Positions 19,332-27,270 of a stretch of DNA of 51,262 bases are shown here, piece after piece; position 1 is the first letter of the stretch; each line of letters opens with the position of its first letter. The notes beneath the pieces were generated by a model. It was not told the origin of the DNA. It saw nothing but the letters and a program-made list of their open reading frames with translations, and ran no database searches. This DNA is from a virus. The stretch lies in IMG/VR virus record IMGVR_UViG_3300042868_008286, positions 1-51,262 of that record. One strand, 5' to 3'. The position numbers were made by a program, and so were the translations under genes.

Positions 19332-19834
19332 GCAAACAGATCCTCATTCCATTCTCGATGACCTTCACGGAAAGCCATATTGCTCTGTGTCTCACGTACT
19401 TCTACACGATAACACCAAAGCCTAGCTGCTTCACCAGGACCCCACATTTCTGGAATGTAAACACCATTCACGTATTTGTAAAGCATGTCGCTTAGTGCTT
19501 CACAGCCTAGTGCCGGCAGGATAACAATCTTAGCCATATTCTTTTCTTGCAACATTTTAAATGTAGCAAGACATGGATCGTCTTGTGCAACAATTAGTGT
19601 ATGATCAAATTGATCTTCCAGTGTCTTTTTAAGTTCTTTCAAACCACCATAGTCAGCCGCCCAATTGCGGACGTCTAGGTCGTTGGTGCCAAAGTAAAAT
19701 TTCATGCTAAATGAATAGCCGTGAATTAGATTACAGTGACTATCACTTCTCCATTGCCTGTAAGCACAGGGAAATGCATCGTGATATTCTTTTGTCGAAG
19801 TGTACTTATAAAGTACGGGTTGTAGATTTGCCAT
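19328..19834 (-). CDS. QueD/PTPS-like 6-carboxytetrahydropterin synthase homologue with altered zinc site
   Basis: The family is recognisable from FPCAYRQWRSDSHCNLIHGYSF, DYGGLKELKKTLEDQFDHTLI and the late VEVRET. QueD makes 6-carboxytetrahydropterin, the precursor of queuosine and 7-deazaguanine DNA modifications. Two of the three canonical zinc histidines (AAHRL and the second His of LHGHSF) are replaced by Tyr (CAYRQ, IHGYSF). The catalytic Cys, the DH pair and the late Glu remain. At 168 aa it is longer than E. coli QueD (about 120 aa). No queC, queE, folE or dpdA-like gene lies in the window. The activity may therefore differ from QueD. A strong AAAGGAG site precedes the ATG. Confidence 0.8.
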   Translation of the reverse strand: MANLQPVLYKYTSTKEYHDAFPCAYRQWRSDSHCNLIHGYSFSMKFYFGTNDLDVRNWAADYGGLKELKKTLEDQFDHTLIVAQDDPCLATFKMLQEKNMAKIVILPALGCEALSDMLYKYVNGVYIPEMWGPGEAARLWCYRVEVRETQSNMAFREGHREWNEDLFA

Positions 19835-19921
19835 CTCTAGTCTCCTTTGTAAGGTAGCAAGTTTGACGACATGCAGAGTTTATAAAGCGGGATGAATGAC
19901 GTAGAAAGTCCGCTAAGTTTT

Positions 19922-19950
19922 AGTATACAGTCTATTTAACTGTTTTGCAA
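19922..19950 (-). promoter_or_regulatory. Sigma70-like promoter for the QueD-like/kdsA unit
   Basis: TTGCAA (19950-19945), 17 bp, TATACT (19927-19922). About 80 nt of leader precede the QueD-like ATG. The leader holds a possible GCGG/CCGC stem, but I see no convincing preQ1 aptamer. Confidence 0.6.
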
Positions 19951-20571
19951 CTGATTCTTAAAATTATCTATGCTAAGAAACCCAACATTAGATTTTTTCC
20001 ATTCTGGTGGCATCAGCCATTTGTCATGATTCACAATATTATATTCTATAGTAGGAAACAATTTGAATACTTTGGCTGCTTGCCAAATCCAATAGCTAGG
20101 ATCAACTGAGTGTGATCCTCCGGAAGAATAATTTTTTGTGTTTTTATAAAGATTGTTTACTAACGTATCGTTACCGTATAAATCAAAACCCAATAGATAA
20201 ACTTTTTTAATGTCTGGCAACTGAGAAGCAACCAGTAATGCATAAGTTCCACTACCCCAATTTCTTGGTTGATCAATTCTATTGTGTTCTTGATTGGGAA
20301 TATCAGGTAATAGAATTATATTTTTGTGCTTTTGCACCTTGCGAAACCATTGATATGCGTGTTCTCGAACATATATAAATGTTGAAGCTGTGTTTGGATT
20401 TTCTACTGCTTCTCTTACCATACGTTCATCACAGCAAATAAGGTGATTGACCACAGCGTCTCGATGTATGGCGTTACAGCCTACCAATAATATATTACCT
20501 AATAAATTTTGTATATTAATAGAACCACGACTTTCGCCATTGCCCATTACCAGTACAGAATTAGGTATCAT
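19936..20571 (-). CDS. GT42 (sialyltransferase)/DUF115-like protein, 211 aa
   Basis: The N-terminus VLVMGNGESRGSI is a Rossmann-like loop of the type seen in Campylobacter CstII-like sialyltransferases and DUF115 proteins. It is followed by LLVGCNAIHRD, and later by NWGSGTYALLVASQLPDIKK with VYLLGFDLYG, matching the family's second conserved block. GT42 enzymes use CMP-activated nonulosonic acids; KdsB in this phage would make CMP-KDO, so a KDO transferase role is a testable guess. A sugar-independent DUF115 relative is the alternative. It overlaps the fibre gene upstream by 4 nt. Confidence 0.65.
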   Translation of the reverse strand: MIPNSVLVMGNGESRGSINIQNLLGNILLVGCNAIHRDAVVNHLICCDERMVREAVENPNTASTFIYVREHAYQWFRKVQKHKNIILLPDIPNQEHNRIDQPRNWGSGTYALLVASQLPDIKKVYLLGFDLYGNDTLVNNLYKNTKNYSSGGSHSVDPSYWIWQAAKVFKLFPTIEYNIVNHDKWLMPPEWKKSNVGFLSIDNFKNQLQNS

Positions 20572-21446
20572 CTATCTCTTTCTTTGATTTCTCCGAATGG
20601 TAACCAAGTTCCTGGCACACCGGATTTTGCACAGACCCAACCTATATACTTTTTAATTTCTGGTTCTGAATTCCAAACTATGTCACCTCGAGTGTATGCA
20701 CCATAGTCCGGGGGTGTGCTTGCATATGACTGCATATGTCCGTTAAATCTTACTGATCCGTTTACGTGTAAATCGACCGCTGGATCGGGATTCTTGACTC
20801 CAATACTTAATTTTCCATGAATTGACACTTGAATAGGGGGTTGTTCAGTGTTGCCTAGTTGTATATTTCCATTAGGTGATACGCTTATTCTAGTTGTATT
20901 ATCGGTGATAATGTCAAAAGGAGTACTGGCATGTGTTCCTACCATTCCTCGTGTTTGATCTTTAGTTCCAAGCATAACCTCAATGCCGTCTTCTGCTACA
21001 GATAATCCTGCATTTGGAGTGTCCGTACCTAGTCCCAGTCTATTATTTTCTTTATTGTAATAGATGTATTGATCGATTACTATTGATCCGTCTACGATCA
21101 ATCCTCGAAGTCTTCCTAGTTCACGTAGATTGCTCTTTGTTACAGATGTGCCTAGTTCCGTAGAAGAAAGAATAGGCACTCCGCCAATGATCAATGTGCG
21201 ATCTTTGAATAGTTCAATGTGCTCAGATGAGAAAAATCTATCCGGCTTTTCATTGTACACAAATTGTTTTACATTACCTTCACCGAACCAAAGGATGCCC
21301 TTGCCGTTATTTGTGCTACCGTCTTTGGCACGAAATTCTACAAATTGTGTAATTTCCTGAGCAACAGGTCGATGTGCCTGTTCCAACAGTGCTTTAAAAG
21401 CATCGTTGAATTCAGTAAGAGTTTGATCGATATTGGTATTATTCAT
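20568..21446 (-). CDS. Fibre-like structural protein, 292 aa
   Basis: Beta-rich repeats typical of phage fibres are present (RLGLGTDTPNAGLSV, ISVSPNGNIQLG, GKLSIGVKNPDPAVDLHVNG), ending with GDIVWNSEPEIKKYIGWVC and a GTWLPFG segment often seen at fibre C-termini. The start MNNTNID at 21446 was chosen because GATAAATA ends 5 nt upstream; an in-frame ATG 15 nt further upstream lies before that motif. Confidence 0.72.
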   Translation of the reverse strand: MNNTNIDQTLTEFNDAFKALLEQAHRPVAQEITQFVEFRAKDGSTNNGKGILWFGEGNVKQFVYNEKPDRFFSSEHIELFKDRTLIIGGVPILSSTELGTSVTKSNLRELGRLRGLIVDGSIVIDQYIYYNKENNRLGLGTDTPNAGLSVAEDGIEVMLGTKDQTRGMVGTHASTPFDIITDNTTRISVSPNGNIQLGNTEQPPIQVSIHGKLSIGVKNPDPAVDLHVNGSVRFNGHMQSYASTPPDYGAYTRGDIVWNSEPEIKKYIGWVCAKSGVPGTWLPFGEIKERDR

Positions 21447-21451
21447 ATCAG

Positions 21452-21459
21452 TATTTATC
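21452..21459 (-). promoter_or_regulatory. T4-type late promoter GATAAATA
   Basis: The motif ends 5 nt before ATG 21446, which implies a leaderless or nearly leaderless message. Confidence 0.55.
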
Positions 21460-21476
21460 AAACTCTCACTGAAATA

Positions 21477-22649
21477 TTATGCAATCTTTAACAGCATAAT
21501 ATCTTCGTTGATTCGACCGTTCATCTTGGTATCTACTGCATTAATCTCTTCAAGAAACTTGCGAAGAACCACTTTGCCAGCCTCTTTAAAGGCCTTGATT
21601 TGTTCTGCAGGCTTACGCAAAGTTTTTTGCACACTTTTTATTTCGTTGAAGCCTGTAATAGTGGTGCCTTTGATACCAAGTTCCTGGAACTCAGCAGCCA
21701 CATACTTGCCAAGTTTGCGTGTTTTACTGTTAAAAATCCATAATTCCTGAGCACCAATAATGTCTGCTGGATTAATACTAACCAGTTTGAGAGGCTCGTC
21801 GCTCTTCTTGTACTTGAGTTTGGCAATGATCTTGTCTTTGCTGACAACCTTTTTAGCACGGGGCTTCTTGTTAACCTTGGCCTCTTGCATTAGCATATTG
21901 CAGGCACTTTCAATTTCTTGTAAAAATGCAATAAAGGATTTAATCTGTTTCTTGCTACGGTGACTGTAGCCTTCTTTCAACTGCTCGTCAGCTTTGCCAC
22001 TGGCGAGCTCAAGTAGCTCTGTAAGGTCACGAGCATAAAAGTCACGAATGATCCGAGCGTGAGCTGCCTTGGCCTGTTTTGCCTTGAGCAAGTTCAGCAT
22101 TTTAAATGCCTTTGGATCAAATGTTTCGGGATCAGTTTGAAACGCTTCGATGGCTGCTTCAATTTCCTCAGTCATTCCCAAAGACACTTCACGAAGCCGT
22201 TCTTGGATGCTAGGAACATATACATCTTTTTTAACCTCAATGCCGCTATCGCTGTCATCAACATCGTCCCGTCCCTGCTCAATAACTTCGTTGATACGAG
22301 CCCGCAACCAAACGGCAGTGTCTCTACCTTCATTGAACTCGTCACGAACACTAGGCATACCTTTGAGTAGACAGGCTGCAACTGCACCCATTGTCATGCC
22401 GCAACGATTGTCTTTGGTTTTCTTAAATGCAGAAATATCTTCTTTGGTACAGCCCTGACGACCCATCCAATCTATCACTTTGGGTTTGAGTTCCTTGGCA
22501 GAACTTTCTAAACGATACCAGGCCATGGCAGAATGAAACTGGCGTAAGAATTGATTGGTATCCCAGGTTTCGTGTCCTTCCCATTTTGGGCTAAAGTCAC
22601 GACCCTTCTTTGCACGAACTTCTGCCAAATGTTTTGCGTTAGTAGCCAT
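21477..22649 (-). CDS. Hypothetical protein, 390 aa, largely helical
   Basis: I do not recognise a function. The first 120 residues contain the motifs PKWEGHETWDT and NRCGMTMGAVAACLLKG. The middle is acidic and helical (TEEIEAAIEAFQTDPE), then Lys-rich (KKPRAKKVVSKDKI). The start ATG 22649 follows GGAG with good spacing; a GTG two codons upstream is less likely because it abuts the same site. It is expressed from the sigma70 promoter at 22680-22708, suggesting an early or middle gene for host takeover. Confidence 0.7.
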   Translation of the reverse strand: MATNAKHLAEVRAKKGRDFSPKWEGHETWDTNQFLRQFHSAMAWYRLESSAKELKPKVIDWMGRQGCTKEDISAFKKTKDNRCGMTMGAVAACLLKGMPSVRDEFNEGRDTAVWLRARINEVIEQGRDDVDDSDSGIEVKKDVYVPSIQERLREVSLGMTEEIEAAIEAFQTDPETFDPKAFKMLNLLKAKQAKAAHARIIRDFYARDLTELLELASGKADEQLKEGYSHRSKKQIKSFIAFLQEIESACNMLMQEAKVNKKPRAKKVVSKDKIIAKLKYKKSDEPLKLVSINPADIIGAQELWIFNSKTRKLGKYVAAEFQELGIKGTTITGFNEIKSVQKTLRKPAEQIKAFKEAGKVVLRKFLEEINAVDTKMNGRINEDIMLLKIA

Positions 22650-22679
22650 TTTCACTCCAGTGTGTTAAACAATACTTAT

Positions 22680-22708
22680 AGTATAACACCATTTATCAAG
22701 ATTGTCAA
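22680..22708 (-). promoter_or_regulatory. Near-perfect sigma70 promoter
   Basis: TTGACA (22708-22703), 17 bp, TATACT (22685-22680). A roughly 25-nt leader with a GGAG site precedes ATG 22649. The -35 lies at the end of the upstream small gene. Confidence 0.82.
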
Positions 22709-22899
22709 CTGTGTTCAAATCTTTTGACCTTTTCTAACTCGCCATCTTCGTTTTCCAAATACACAATGCTGGCAATATAGCCCAAATTTAATTGAGTCTG
22801 AGCAATTTCAAAAGCCTGCTTACGGCTGTTGGTTGTTTCAATCAACTCTTCTTGGCCGGCATCGTCCTCGGCCCATACTTCATAAAGTTCCCAGTTCAT
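22705..22899 (-). CDS. Small acidic hypothetical protein, 64 aa
   Basis: Begins MNWELYEVWAEDDAG and ends KVKRFEHS; acidic, no motif recognised. AAGGAG lies upstream of the ATG. Its last codons overlap the -35 box of the next promoter by 4 nt. Confidence 0.65.
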   Translation of the reverse strand: MNWELYEVWAEDDAGQEELIETTNSRKQAFEIAQTQLNLGYIASIVYLENEDGELEKVKRFEHS

Positions 22900-22922
22900 T
22901 TTGGACTATTGTCTCCTTTTGG

Positions 22923-23495
22923 TTAGTCGTCCATTCTATCGTCTTGGACTACCCAGCCCAGACGAAATAGATCCTCACGGATCTCATCAGTGACTATGCC
23001 TTCGCTAACATAGCCTTCACCTTCTTTATAGGCCAGTTGTTGTTGCTCAGTGAGCACAGCAAACTCGCTTGCAATTAGAGTTCTAGTATCTCTAATACCG
23101 CTACAATACCAATCAATGTAATCGCCTTTCTCCTGCATATCGGCAACGATACCACCAGCATATCTCCACGAACACGACCAGCGTTGATTTTTTAGAATAG
23201 GTAAAACATCCATTTTGATAAACTGCATATTGCACATTGAGGCATAGAGATTCTGAGCATACACATTACTTTCACGAACCTTGGCCAGTATCCAATCAGT
23301 GGATCGAAGATCATATTCCATATTGTCTTTACGCCAATTGGGATCCTCTTCTTTGATCAGTTTATCAAAATTATGTTCTTCGTACATTCTAATATATGCT
23401 TTGCTAGGCTCTTTGCCCTCTTCCTTACAGCGTTCGATATACTTTTCTTTTTGAAAAGTATTACGGGAGGGGCTTCTTGAAATTTTTAACATCAT
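22923..23495 (-). CDS. Hypothetical protein, 190 aa
   Basis: No family is recognised. The segment NQRWSCSWRYAGGIVADMQ followed by GDYIDWYCSGI (about residues 105-130) looks conserved-type and Trp/Cys rich. The C-terminal third is acidic. The start overlaps the upstream gene by 35 nt, so the two are probably cotranscribed. The first ten residues may not be translated, as a second in-frame start cannot be excluded. Confidence 0.65.
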   Translation of the reverse strand: MMLKISRSPSRNTFQKEKYIERCKEEGKEPSKAYIRMYEEHNFDKLIKEEDPNWRKDNMEYDLRSTDWILAKVRESNVYAQNLYASMCNMQFIKMDVLPILKNQRWSCSWRYAGGIVADMQEKGDYIDWYCSGIRDTRTLIASEFAVLTEQQQLAYKEGEGYVSEGIVTDEIREDLFRLGWVVQDDRMDD

Positions 23496-23802
23496 ATACA
23501 GCTTGTTTTAGTGTTTCACTATAATTAAGAGCACTTTGTTCTGACAAATGTATGTTAGTTTCGAAGTCTACATGGCCGTTGATTAACAATGTCCAAATGT
23601 GTTGCCAACGATTCATTGACCAAAAGTTAGTTCTTGTTTTAGTATAAATGGTTACAGTTACGCCGGTATCTTCTGCCTCTATATCAACGGTATGTGTACA
23701 ATCATCGTTGCCGCATTCGCAGACAACCTTGTACATTTTAGATGTACCCCACTCATTAACTTTTAAAATACTCCTAGCTGGAGCTTCGGCTGTTAGGTCC
23801 AT
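23461..23802 (-). CDS. Hypothetical protein with Cys-rich motif, 113 aa
   Basis: Residues about 27-36 read CECGNDDCTH and could bind one metal with a later His; function is unknown. The downstream part (NFWSMNRWQHIWTLLINGHV) is aromatic. It overlaps both neighbours (10 nt upstream, 35 nt downstream). The true start may be the internal Met near residue 23 (MYKVVCECG). Confidence 0.6.
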   Translation of the reverse strand: MDLTAEAPARSILKVNEWGTSKMYKVVCECGNDDCTHTVDIEAEDTGVTVTIYTKTRTNFWSMNRWQHIWTLLINGHVDFETNIHLSEQSALNYSETLKQAVYDVKNFKKPLP

Positions 23803-24629
23803 AAACTATCTCTAGCCTTGATTAATCGGATCATCATGACTTCATCTTCTTTTTCATATGCGGCTTCAATTTTCTGAAGTAGCTTGTGTGATTTATCGCT
23901 TAGTTTTTTAAGTTCAGGAGTACTCTTACCACCAAACAATTTGCCACCATTGAGAATTCTAGCCTGTTCGCAGTAGTCACTCCAGCCACTGGCATCATAT
24001 GGATCAGGACGAGCACGATAGGTCACAGTCCACCAGGTGTAGAGTTCTTTGATTTCTTTGGCACGTTCTGCTTGTCCGGTGGGCTTGCCGTATTCTGGAT
24101 CGTCTGGTTGGCACCAGTCAGTGTTGGTCAGTGTCATTGCCCAGTCTAAGTGATCGAGACCAGCCTGTGGGCAACGCCACACACGCCAACGGAACCAACC
24201 ACTGGCCCAGAAGGGAGGATCATACTTGGCACGAGCTTCTTTGTCGCCCCAGGCAATATGACTCCAAGCTGATTCTATCTCAACAAAATCAACCAACTCA
24301 TTGAATAAGCAAGGCAAAAAGCGGTTCCCCACGTCCTGCCACTGGCCAGGCTTAATATCCCGGGGATGAGCGGTAAGGCTATGAGTGCGACTAACCCAAC
24401 GGTTGTTAATGTAGTACTTGATATCATAAAGAGTCCTTACAGGCCAAGTGACAAAATCTTGGATGTGTCCAAGTGCTTCTTCTGCTAACCAATAGCGGAA
24501 GTTGTGCTTCATCTGAGCGGCTGTGGTCCAGTCATCCCATTCATCGGATGTACCCGCGGCCAGTTTTTTAGTACCGCGAAGCCAATCAGCGAACGGTGAG
24601 CAAGACCAATAGTTTGTGTGTTGTGCCAT
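23793..24629 (-). CDS. Conserved Trp-rich phage protein, 278 aa
   Basis: The protein is unusually rich in Trp and His (NYWSCSPFADWLRGTKK, ASGWFRWRVWRC, WWTVTYRARPDPYDASGWSD). I recall similar proteins in other aquatic phages but know no function. The ATG at 24629 lies 9 nt after TATAAT, with no Shine-Dalgarno sequence, so the mRNA would have only a 2-3 nt leader. The C-terminal 50 residues are helical and charged. Confidence 0.7.
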   Translation of the reverse strand: MAQHTNYWSCSPFADWLRGTKKLAAGTSDEWDDWTTAAQMKHNFRYWLAEEALGHIQDFVTWPVRTLYDIKYYINNRWVSRTHSLTAHPRDIKPGQWQDVGNRFLPCLFNELVDFVEIESAWSHIAWGDKEARAKYDPPFWASGWFRWRVWRCPQAGLDHLDWAMTLTNTDWCQPDDPEYGKPTGQAERAKEIKELYTWWTVTYRARPDPYDASGWSDYCEQARILNGGKLFGGKSTPELKKLSDKSHKLLQKIEAAYEKEDEVMMIRLIKARDSLWT

Positions 24630-24638
24630 AATAAAGTA

Positions 24639-24667
24639 ATTATACAGTCTTTCTAGAAACCTGTCAA
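24639..24667 (-). promoter_or_regulatory. Perfect sigma70 promoter
   Basis: TTGACA (24667-24662), 17 bp, TATAAT (24644-24639), located at the stop codon of kdsB. It drives the block 24629-22705. Confidence 0.85.
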
Positions 24668-25323
24668 TAAGATTCTTTTTTGAACAATTCTAAATCTTCC
24701 GGAGTATTGATTTCAGCAGCGATTCCTGCGTCGATGATACCAATAGTGTAACCATTTTGTATCCAACGTAATTGTTCCAGACTTTCAATGTTTTCTTCGG
24801 GATAGACAGTCAGTGTTTGGTATTTTTTAAGAGCATCCATTCTGTAAGCGTAGATACCGTAATGCCAATCACCGTATTTTAAAGGAGCACGACAGAACCA
24901 GTGTGCTTCGGTGCCCGACGAAATCACTTTAACAGTGTTAGGATCGTGTCGTTGACCATCTGCCATGGGATGTTTTAATGTGGCAACATCGTAGATATTG
25001 AGCAGCAATGGCAATTTCTTTACATCTTCTACAGGCACTGTTACCATGTCACCCTGCACATTGATTATGGCATCATAATGAGGCATTTGATCTATGGCTT
25101 TGGCAATACGAGCTGTACCGTTTTCAGAATCATATACCAGTAGAGCATTTGATACTTCAGCGGCAATGTCTTTGCTGTCCGTTGCAACATATACATCGAG
25201 CCCCGTGGATAAGCATTGTTCGTAGACTCTACGAATAAGAGTTTGTCCACCGACATCACATAGCATTTTATTTGGAAAGCGAGTGCTTGCAAGTCTCGCG
25301 GGTATCACAATTGCGGTTTTCAT
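24664..25323 (-). CDS. kdsB: 3-deoxy-manno-octulosonate cytidylyltransferase KdsB (CMP-KDO synthetase)
   Basis: KdsB activates KDO with CTP. Motifs: the nucleotide-binding loop IPARLASTRFPNKML at the N-terminus, YVATDS, NVQGDMV (metal-binding Asp), HYGIYAYR, and ENIESLEQLRWIQNG near the C-terminus. At 219 aa it is about 30 residues shorter than E. coli KdsB, with the loss in the middle. The usual TGTER block reads ENGTARIAKA. It complements KdsA in the same window and presumably boosts or alters KDO or another CMP-sugar supply. Confidence 0.92.
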   Translation of the reverse strand: MKTAIVIPARLASTRFPNKMLCDVGGQTLIRRVYEQCLSTGLDVYVATDSKDIAAEVSNALLVYDSENGTARIAKAIDQMPHYDAIINVQGDMVTVPVEDVKKLPLLLNIYDVATLKHPMADGQRHDPNTVKVISSGTEAHWFCRAPLKYGDWHYGIYAYRMDALKKYQTLTVYPEENIESLEQLRWIQNGYTIGIIDAGIAAEINTPEDLELFKKESY

Positions 25324-25707
25324 TTAGATTTTTCTTTGATATCCTGCCAGATTAAGCATAATACTGTATTGTTCGTATGCTTTTTGCACAGCCGTGTTTG
25401 ACTGCCGATACCAACTTTCCTCACGTTCTTTTTCCATAAGCATAGAAAACATATCAGCATCACTGTAGCCGTGTTTATGGTTGCCAAAAAATCTCTGTTC
25501 CATTTCTACTAGAGCTCGAAAGCGGCTTTCAGGTATTTGAACTGTATAGACTTTTTCAGTTTCAAATTCTACAAAATCCTTATTGATAATATCTGCTCGC
25601 ATAGGATCTGTAAAATATTTGGGAGGGTGGTATCTAGCCCTCCGTTTTTGATCATCTACGATTTGTATTTCGTAGTTTTTGCAAAACTGATCAATTTTTT
25701 CTTTCAT
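25324..25707 (-). CDS. Hypothetical protein, 127 aa
   Basis: No recognised family. The sequence is charged with a middle KVYTVQIPESRFRALVEMEQRFFG and a helical C-terminus. The start overlaps thyX by 4 nt (ATGA) and the stop abuts kdsB, so it lies inside a thyX-kdsB operon. Confidence 0.65.
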   Translation of the reverse strand: MKEKIDQFCKNYEIQIVDDQKRRARYHPPKYFTDPMRADIINKDFVEFETEKVYTVQIPESRFRALVEMEQRFFGNHKHGYSDADMFSMLMEKEREESWYRQSNTAVQKAYEQYSIMLNLAGYQRKI

Positions 25708-26369
25708 TGCACTAGGCTTTCACTCATTGGGAATATGGCAGCAATGGCCTTAGCACAGGCTACAGCAACTAGTTGATGCTCTTTTTGTGTACCGTTTGCA
25801 CTACGCAATTCAATAAAGTGAATCCAGCTACGTAGAGTGCCGTTCATATACAATCTGCTTTCAATTAGGCCTTCGGGTAACACAGCACGAGCCTGTTCCT
25901 TGGCTATGCCATTCTTGATAGCCCACTCGTATTCTCGTTGTGCGGCATAGATGACTCGTTGTTGAGCTCTAAACCATTCATTTTGTAACTGTTGATCTTC
26001 CACTTCGACTGAGTTCTGTCTGTTTTTGGAGTCTTGTAGTCTGGCTTCTCTTGTAACGAAATTGAGATCTCGAGTTGGGTCAGCATAGCGTTGAGAAAAT
26101 TCTTGGAAACTAAAACTTCTGTGTCTAAGGATCTGTCGGGCAATGTCTCTGGTTGTGGTAATTTCAACGCAGGCGGAGACCATTTCAAGTGGGCTCCAGT
26201 GGGCGTGTTTAACAAGATATCGTATGAGTTTTTCGGATGTGTCTGTGTTGAGCTGATTGGAGGGATTGCTGACACGGGCGCAATACGCAATGAGTTCCTG
26301 CGCATCTGTGAGGCCCAGATCTCTAAATTCCTCTGTTGGTTGACTATAGGATAAAAGTTTAACATTCAT
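25704..26369 (-). CDS. thyX: Flavin-dependent thymidylate synthase ThyX
   Basis: The ThyX signature RHRSFSFQEFSQRY is complete (RHRxxSxQxxSxRY). Other family blocks are SPLEMVSACVEITTTRDI and RSWIHFIELRSANGTQKEHQ, with the C-terminal flavin/substrate region. ThyX makes dTMP from dUMP with FAD and methylenetetrahydrofolate, supporting phage DNA synthesis. Its length of 221 aa is normal. ATTAAATA overlaps the stop codon of the upstream gene and ends one base before the ATG. Confidence 0.95.
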   Translation of the reverse strand: MNVKLLSYSQPTEEFRDLGLTDAQELIAYCARVSNPSNQLNTDTSEKLIRYLVKHAHWSPLEMVSACVEITTTRDIARQILRHRSFSFQEFSQRYADPTRDLNFVTREARLQDSKNRQNSVEVEDQQLQNEWFRAQQRVIYAAQREYEWAIKNGIAKEQARAVLPEGLIESRLYMNGTLRSWIHFIELRSANGTQKEHQLVAVACAKAIAAIFPMSESLVQ

Positions 26370-26373
26370 GTAT

Positions 26374-26874
26374 TTAATCTTCTTTAGGTGGTTCCTGACA
26401 GAGTTTCTCCATCAGCTTGTAATGATCGTAGGCTTTTTTAAGTGCGGCAAACTGTTCTAGTTTCTTAGGGTCAGGCACAAGTATGGCCAAGCGTTCTTCC
26501 ATCTTGTTCATGAACTCTTTGAGACTTTTGCCATCTACTTTGATATCAGTGCCAGCGGCCATATCAATACCGTCACTGCTGATATTCACACTTGATGATG
26601 TATTATAACCACTAGTACCTGTGATATAATAGTTATTACTGCTGGCACTTCCAATGGTATATCCATTATTAGCAATAGTTGTGCTCGGTAAAGTAATAGT
26701 ATTTGAACTGTACATACTATTCATAGTGCTAGTATCTATTGTGATGGTATCGACGCCGCCACTATAACTGATGTTACCATAGTCGGGAGGAACGGCGCCG
26801 TAACCTAGATCTAATGTACCAATATCCTGTGCAATAATGCCTACATCAGGATCGTCAAGATCTTGTTTGCTCAC
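26374..26874 (-). CDS. Ser/Thr/Asn-rich probable structural protein, 166 aa
   Basis: Residues 25-105 are Ser/Thr/Asn/Tyr rich (TITIDTSTMNSMYSSNTI), and the last 60 are helical and charged (GKSLKEFMNKMEERLAILVPDPKK, then ALKKAYDHYKLMEKL). Similar two-part proteins are known in T4-like marine phages as virion-associated or unknown proteins. Stops 2 nt downstream of the small histone-like gene upstream; no enzyme motif. Confidence 0.6.
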   Translation of the reverse strand: MSKQDLDDPDVGIIAQDIGTLDLGYGAVPPDYGNISYSGGVDTITIDTSTMNSMYSSNTITLPSTTIANNGYTIGSASSNNYYITGTSGYNTSSSVNISSDGIDMAAGTDIKVDGKSLKEFMNKMEERLAILVPDPKKLEQFAALKKAYDHYKLMEKLCQEPPKED

Positions 26875-26876
26875 GA

Positions 26877-27068
26877 TTAGGCCTTGGCTTCTTTACGAGT
26901 GTTTTTTTCTTCTGTGATTTCGTTGCGACGAGTTTTAACACCCTTGGCAACTTCTTGAAGTGCTTTACGAGCACGAGTACCTGCGGCACCGTTGCCTGCT
27001 GTGAATTTTGCGTCCTCAGCTAAGAATGCTTCGAAGTCTGCTTTTAATTGTTCTACTGTTGTTGACAT
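26877..27068 (-). CDS. Hc1-like small histone H1 homologue, 63 aa
   Basis: A helical, Lys/Ala-rich protein of the pattern QLKADFEAFLAEDAKFTAGN, then AGTRARKALQEVAKGVKTRR, matching the short bacterial Hc1-type histone family. A DNA- or RNA-compacting role is expected from the family. A good AAGGAAAC site precedes ATG. The tRNA-like RNA at 27115-27222 is directly upstream in the same transcript direction. Confidence 0.8.
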   Translation of the reverse strand: MSTTVEQLKADFEAFLAEDAKFTAGNGAAGTRARKALQEVAKGVKTRRNEITEEKNTRKEAKA

Positions 27069-27114
27069 AATTGTTTCCTTAAAGTTATGTTCTAATACTT
27101 ATTATCGTATATGG

Positions 27115-27222
27115 TATGGTCGGTAGGTTTCGAACCTACAAGGGCTACGTCTATGACTACGCCCCGTCCCCTTACCAAGCTATGGGCCTGGCGGGAGGTC
27201 TGCCTATTCCACTCACGACCAC
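27115..27222 (-). tRNA. tRNA-like RNA of about 108 nt, anticodon unresolved
   Basis: A 7-bp acceptor stem (5' GTGGTCG, 27222-27216; 3' CGACCAT, 27122-27116), discriminator A, encoded CCA (27114-27112) and a perfect T-arm (GTAGG-TTCGAAA-CCTAC) are present. The D region resembles tRNA-Leu/Ser (GTGGAATAGGCAGAC). Between D and T arms are about 57 nt, some 25 more than a class II tRNA needs. This section contains the hairpin GCCAGGC-CCATA-GCTTGGT and a GGGC/GCCC stem. It may be an intron-containing or degenerate tRNA, or a tRNA mimic. A promoter at 27229-27256 would start transcription at about the first acceptor base. Confidence 0.55.
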
Positions 27223-27228
27223 AATATT

Positions 27229-27256
27229 AGTATACAGGAAATAATACTAGAGTCAA
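27229..27256 (-). promoter_or_regulatory. Sigma70-like promoter for tRNA-like RNA and Hc1-like gene
   Basis: TTGACT (27256-27251), 16 bp, TATACT (27234-27229). The base 7 nt downstream of the -10 is G27222, the first base of the tRNA-like acceptor stem. Confidence 0.65.
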
Positions 27257-27270
27257 GTCTTTTTTGTCAA

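Noticed and set aside
19835-19921. preQ1 riboswitch in the QueD-like leader
   Set aside because: A short GCGG/CCGC stem exists but the conserved loop and A-rich tail pattern could not be matched.
25904-26365. Alternative frame within thyX
   Set aside because: thyX is unambiguous; the other frame is a shadow without motifs.
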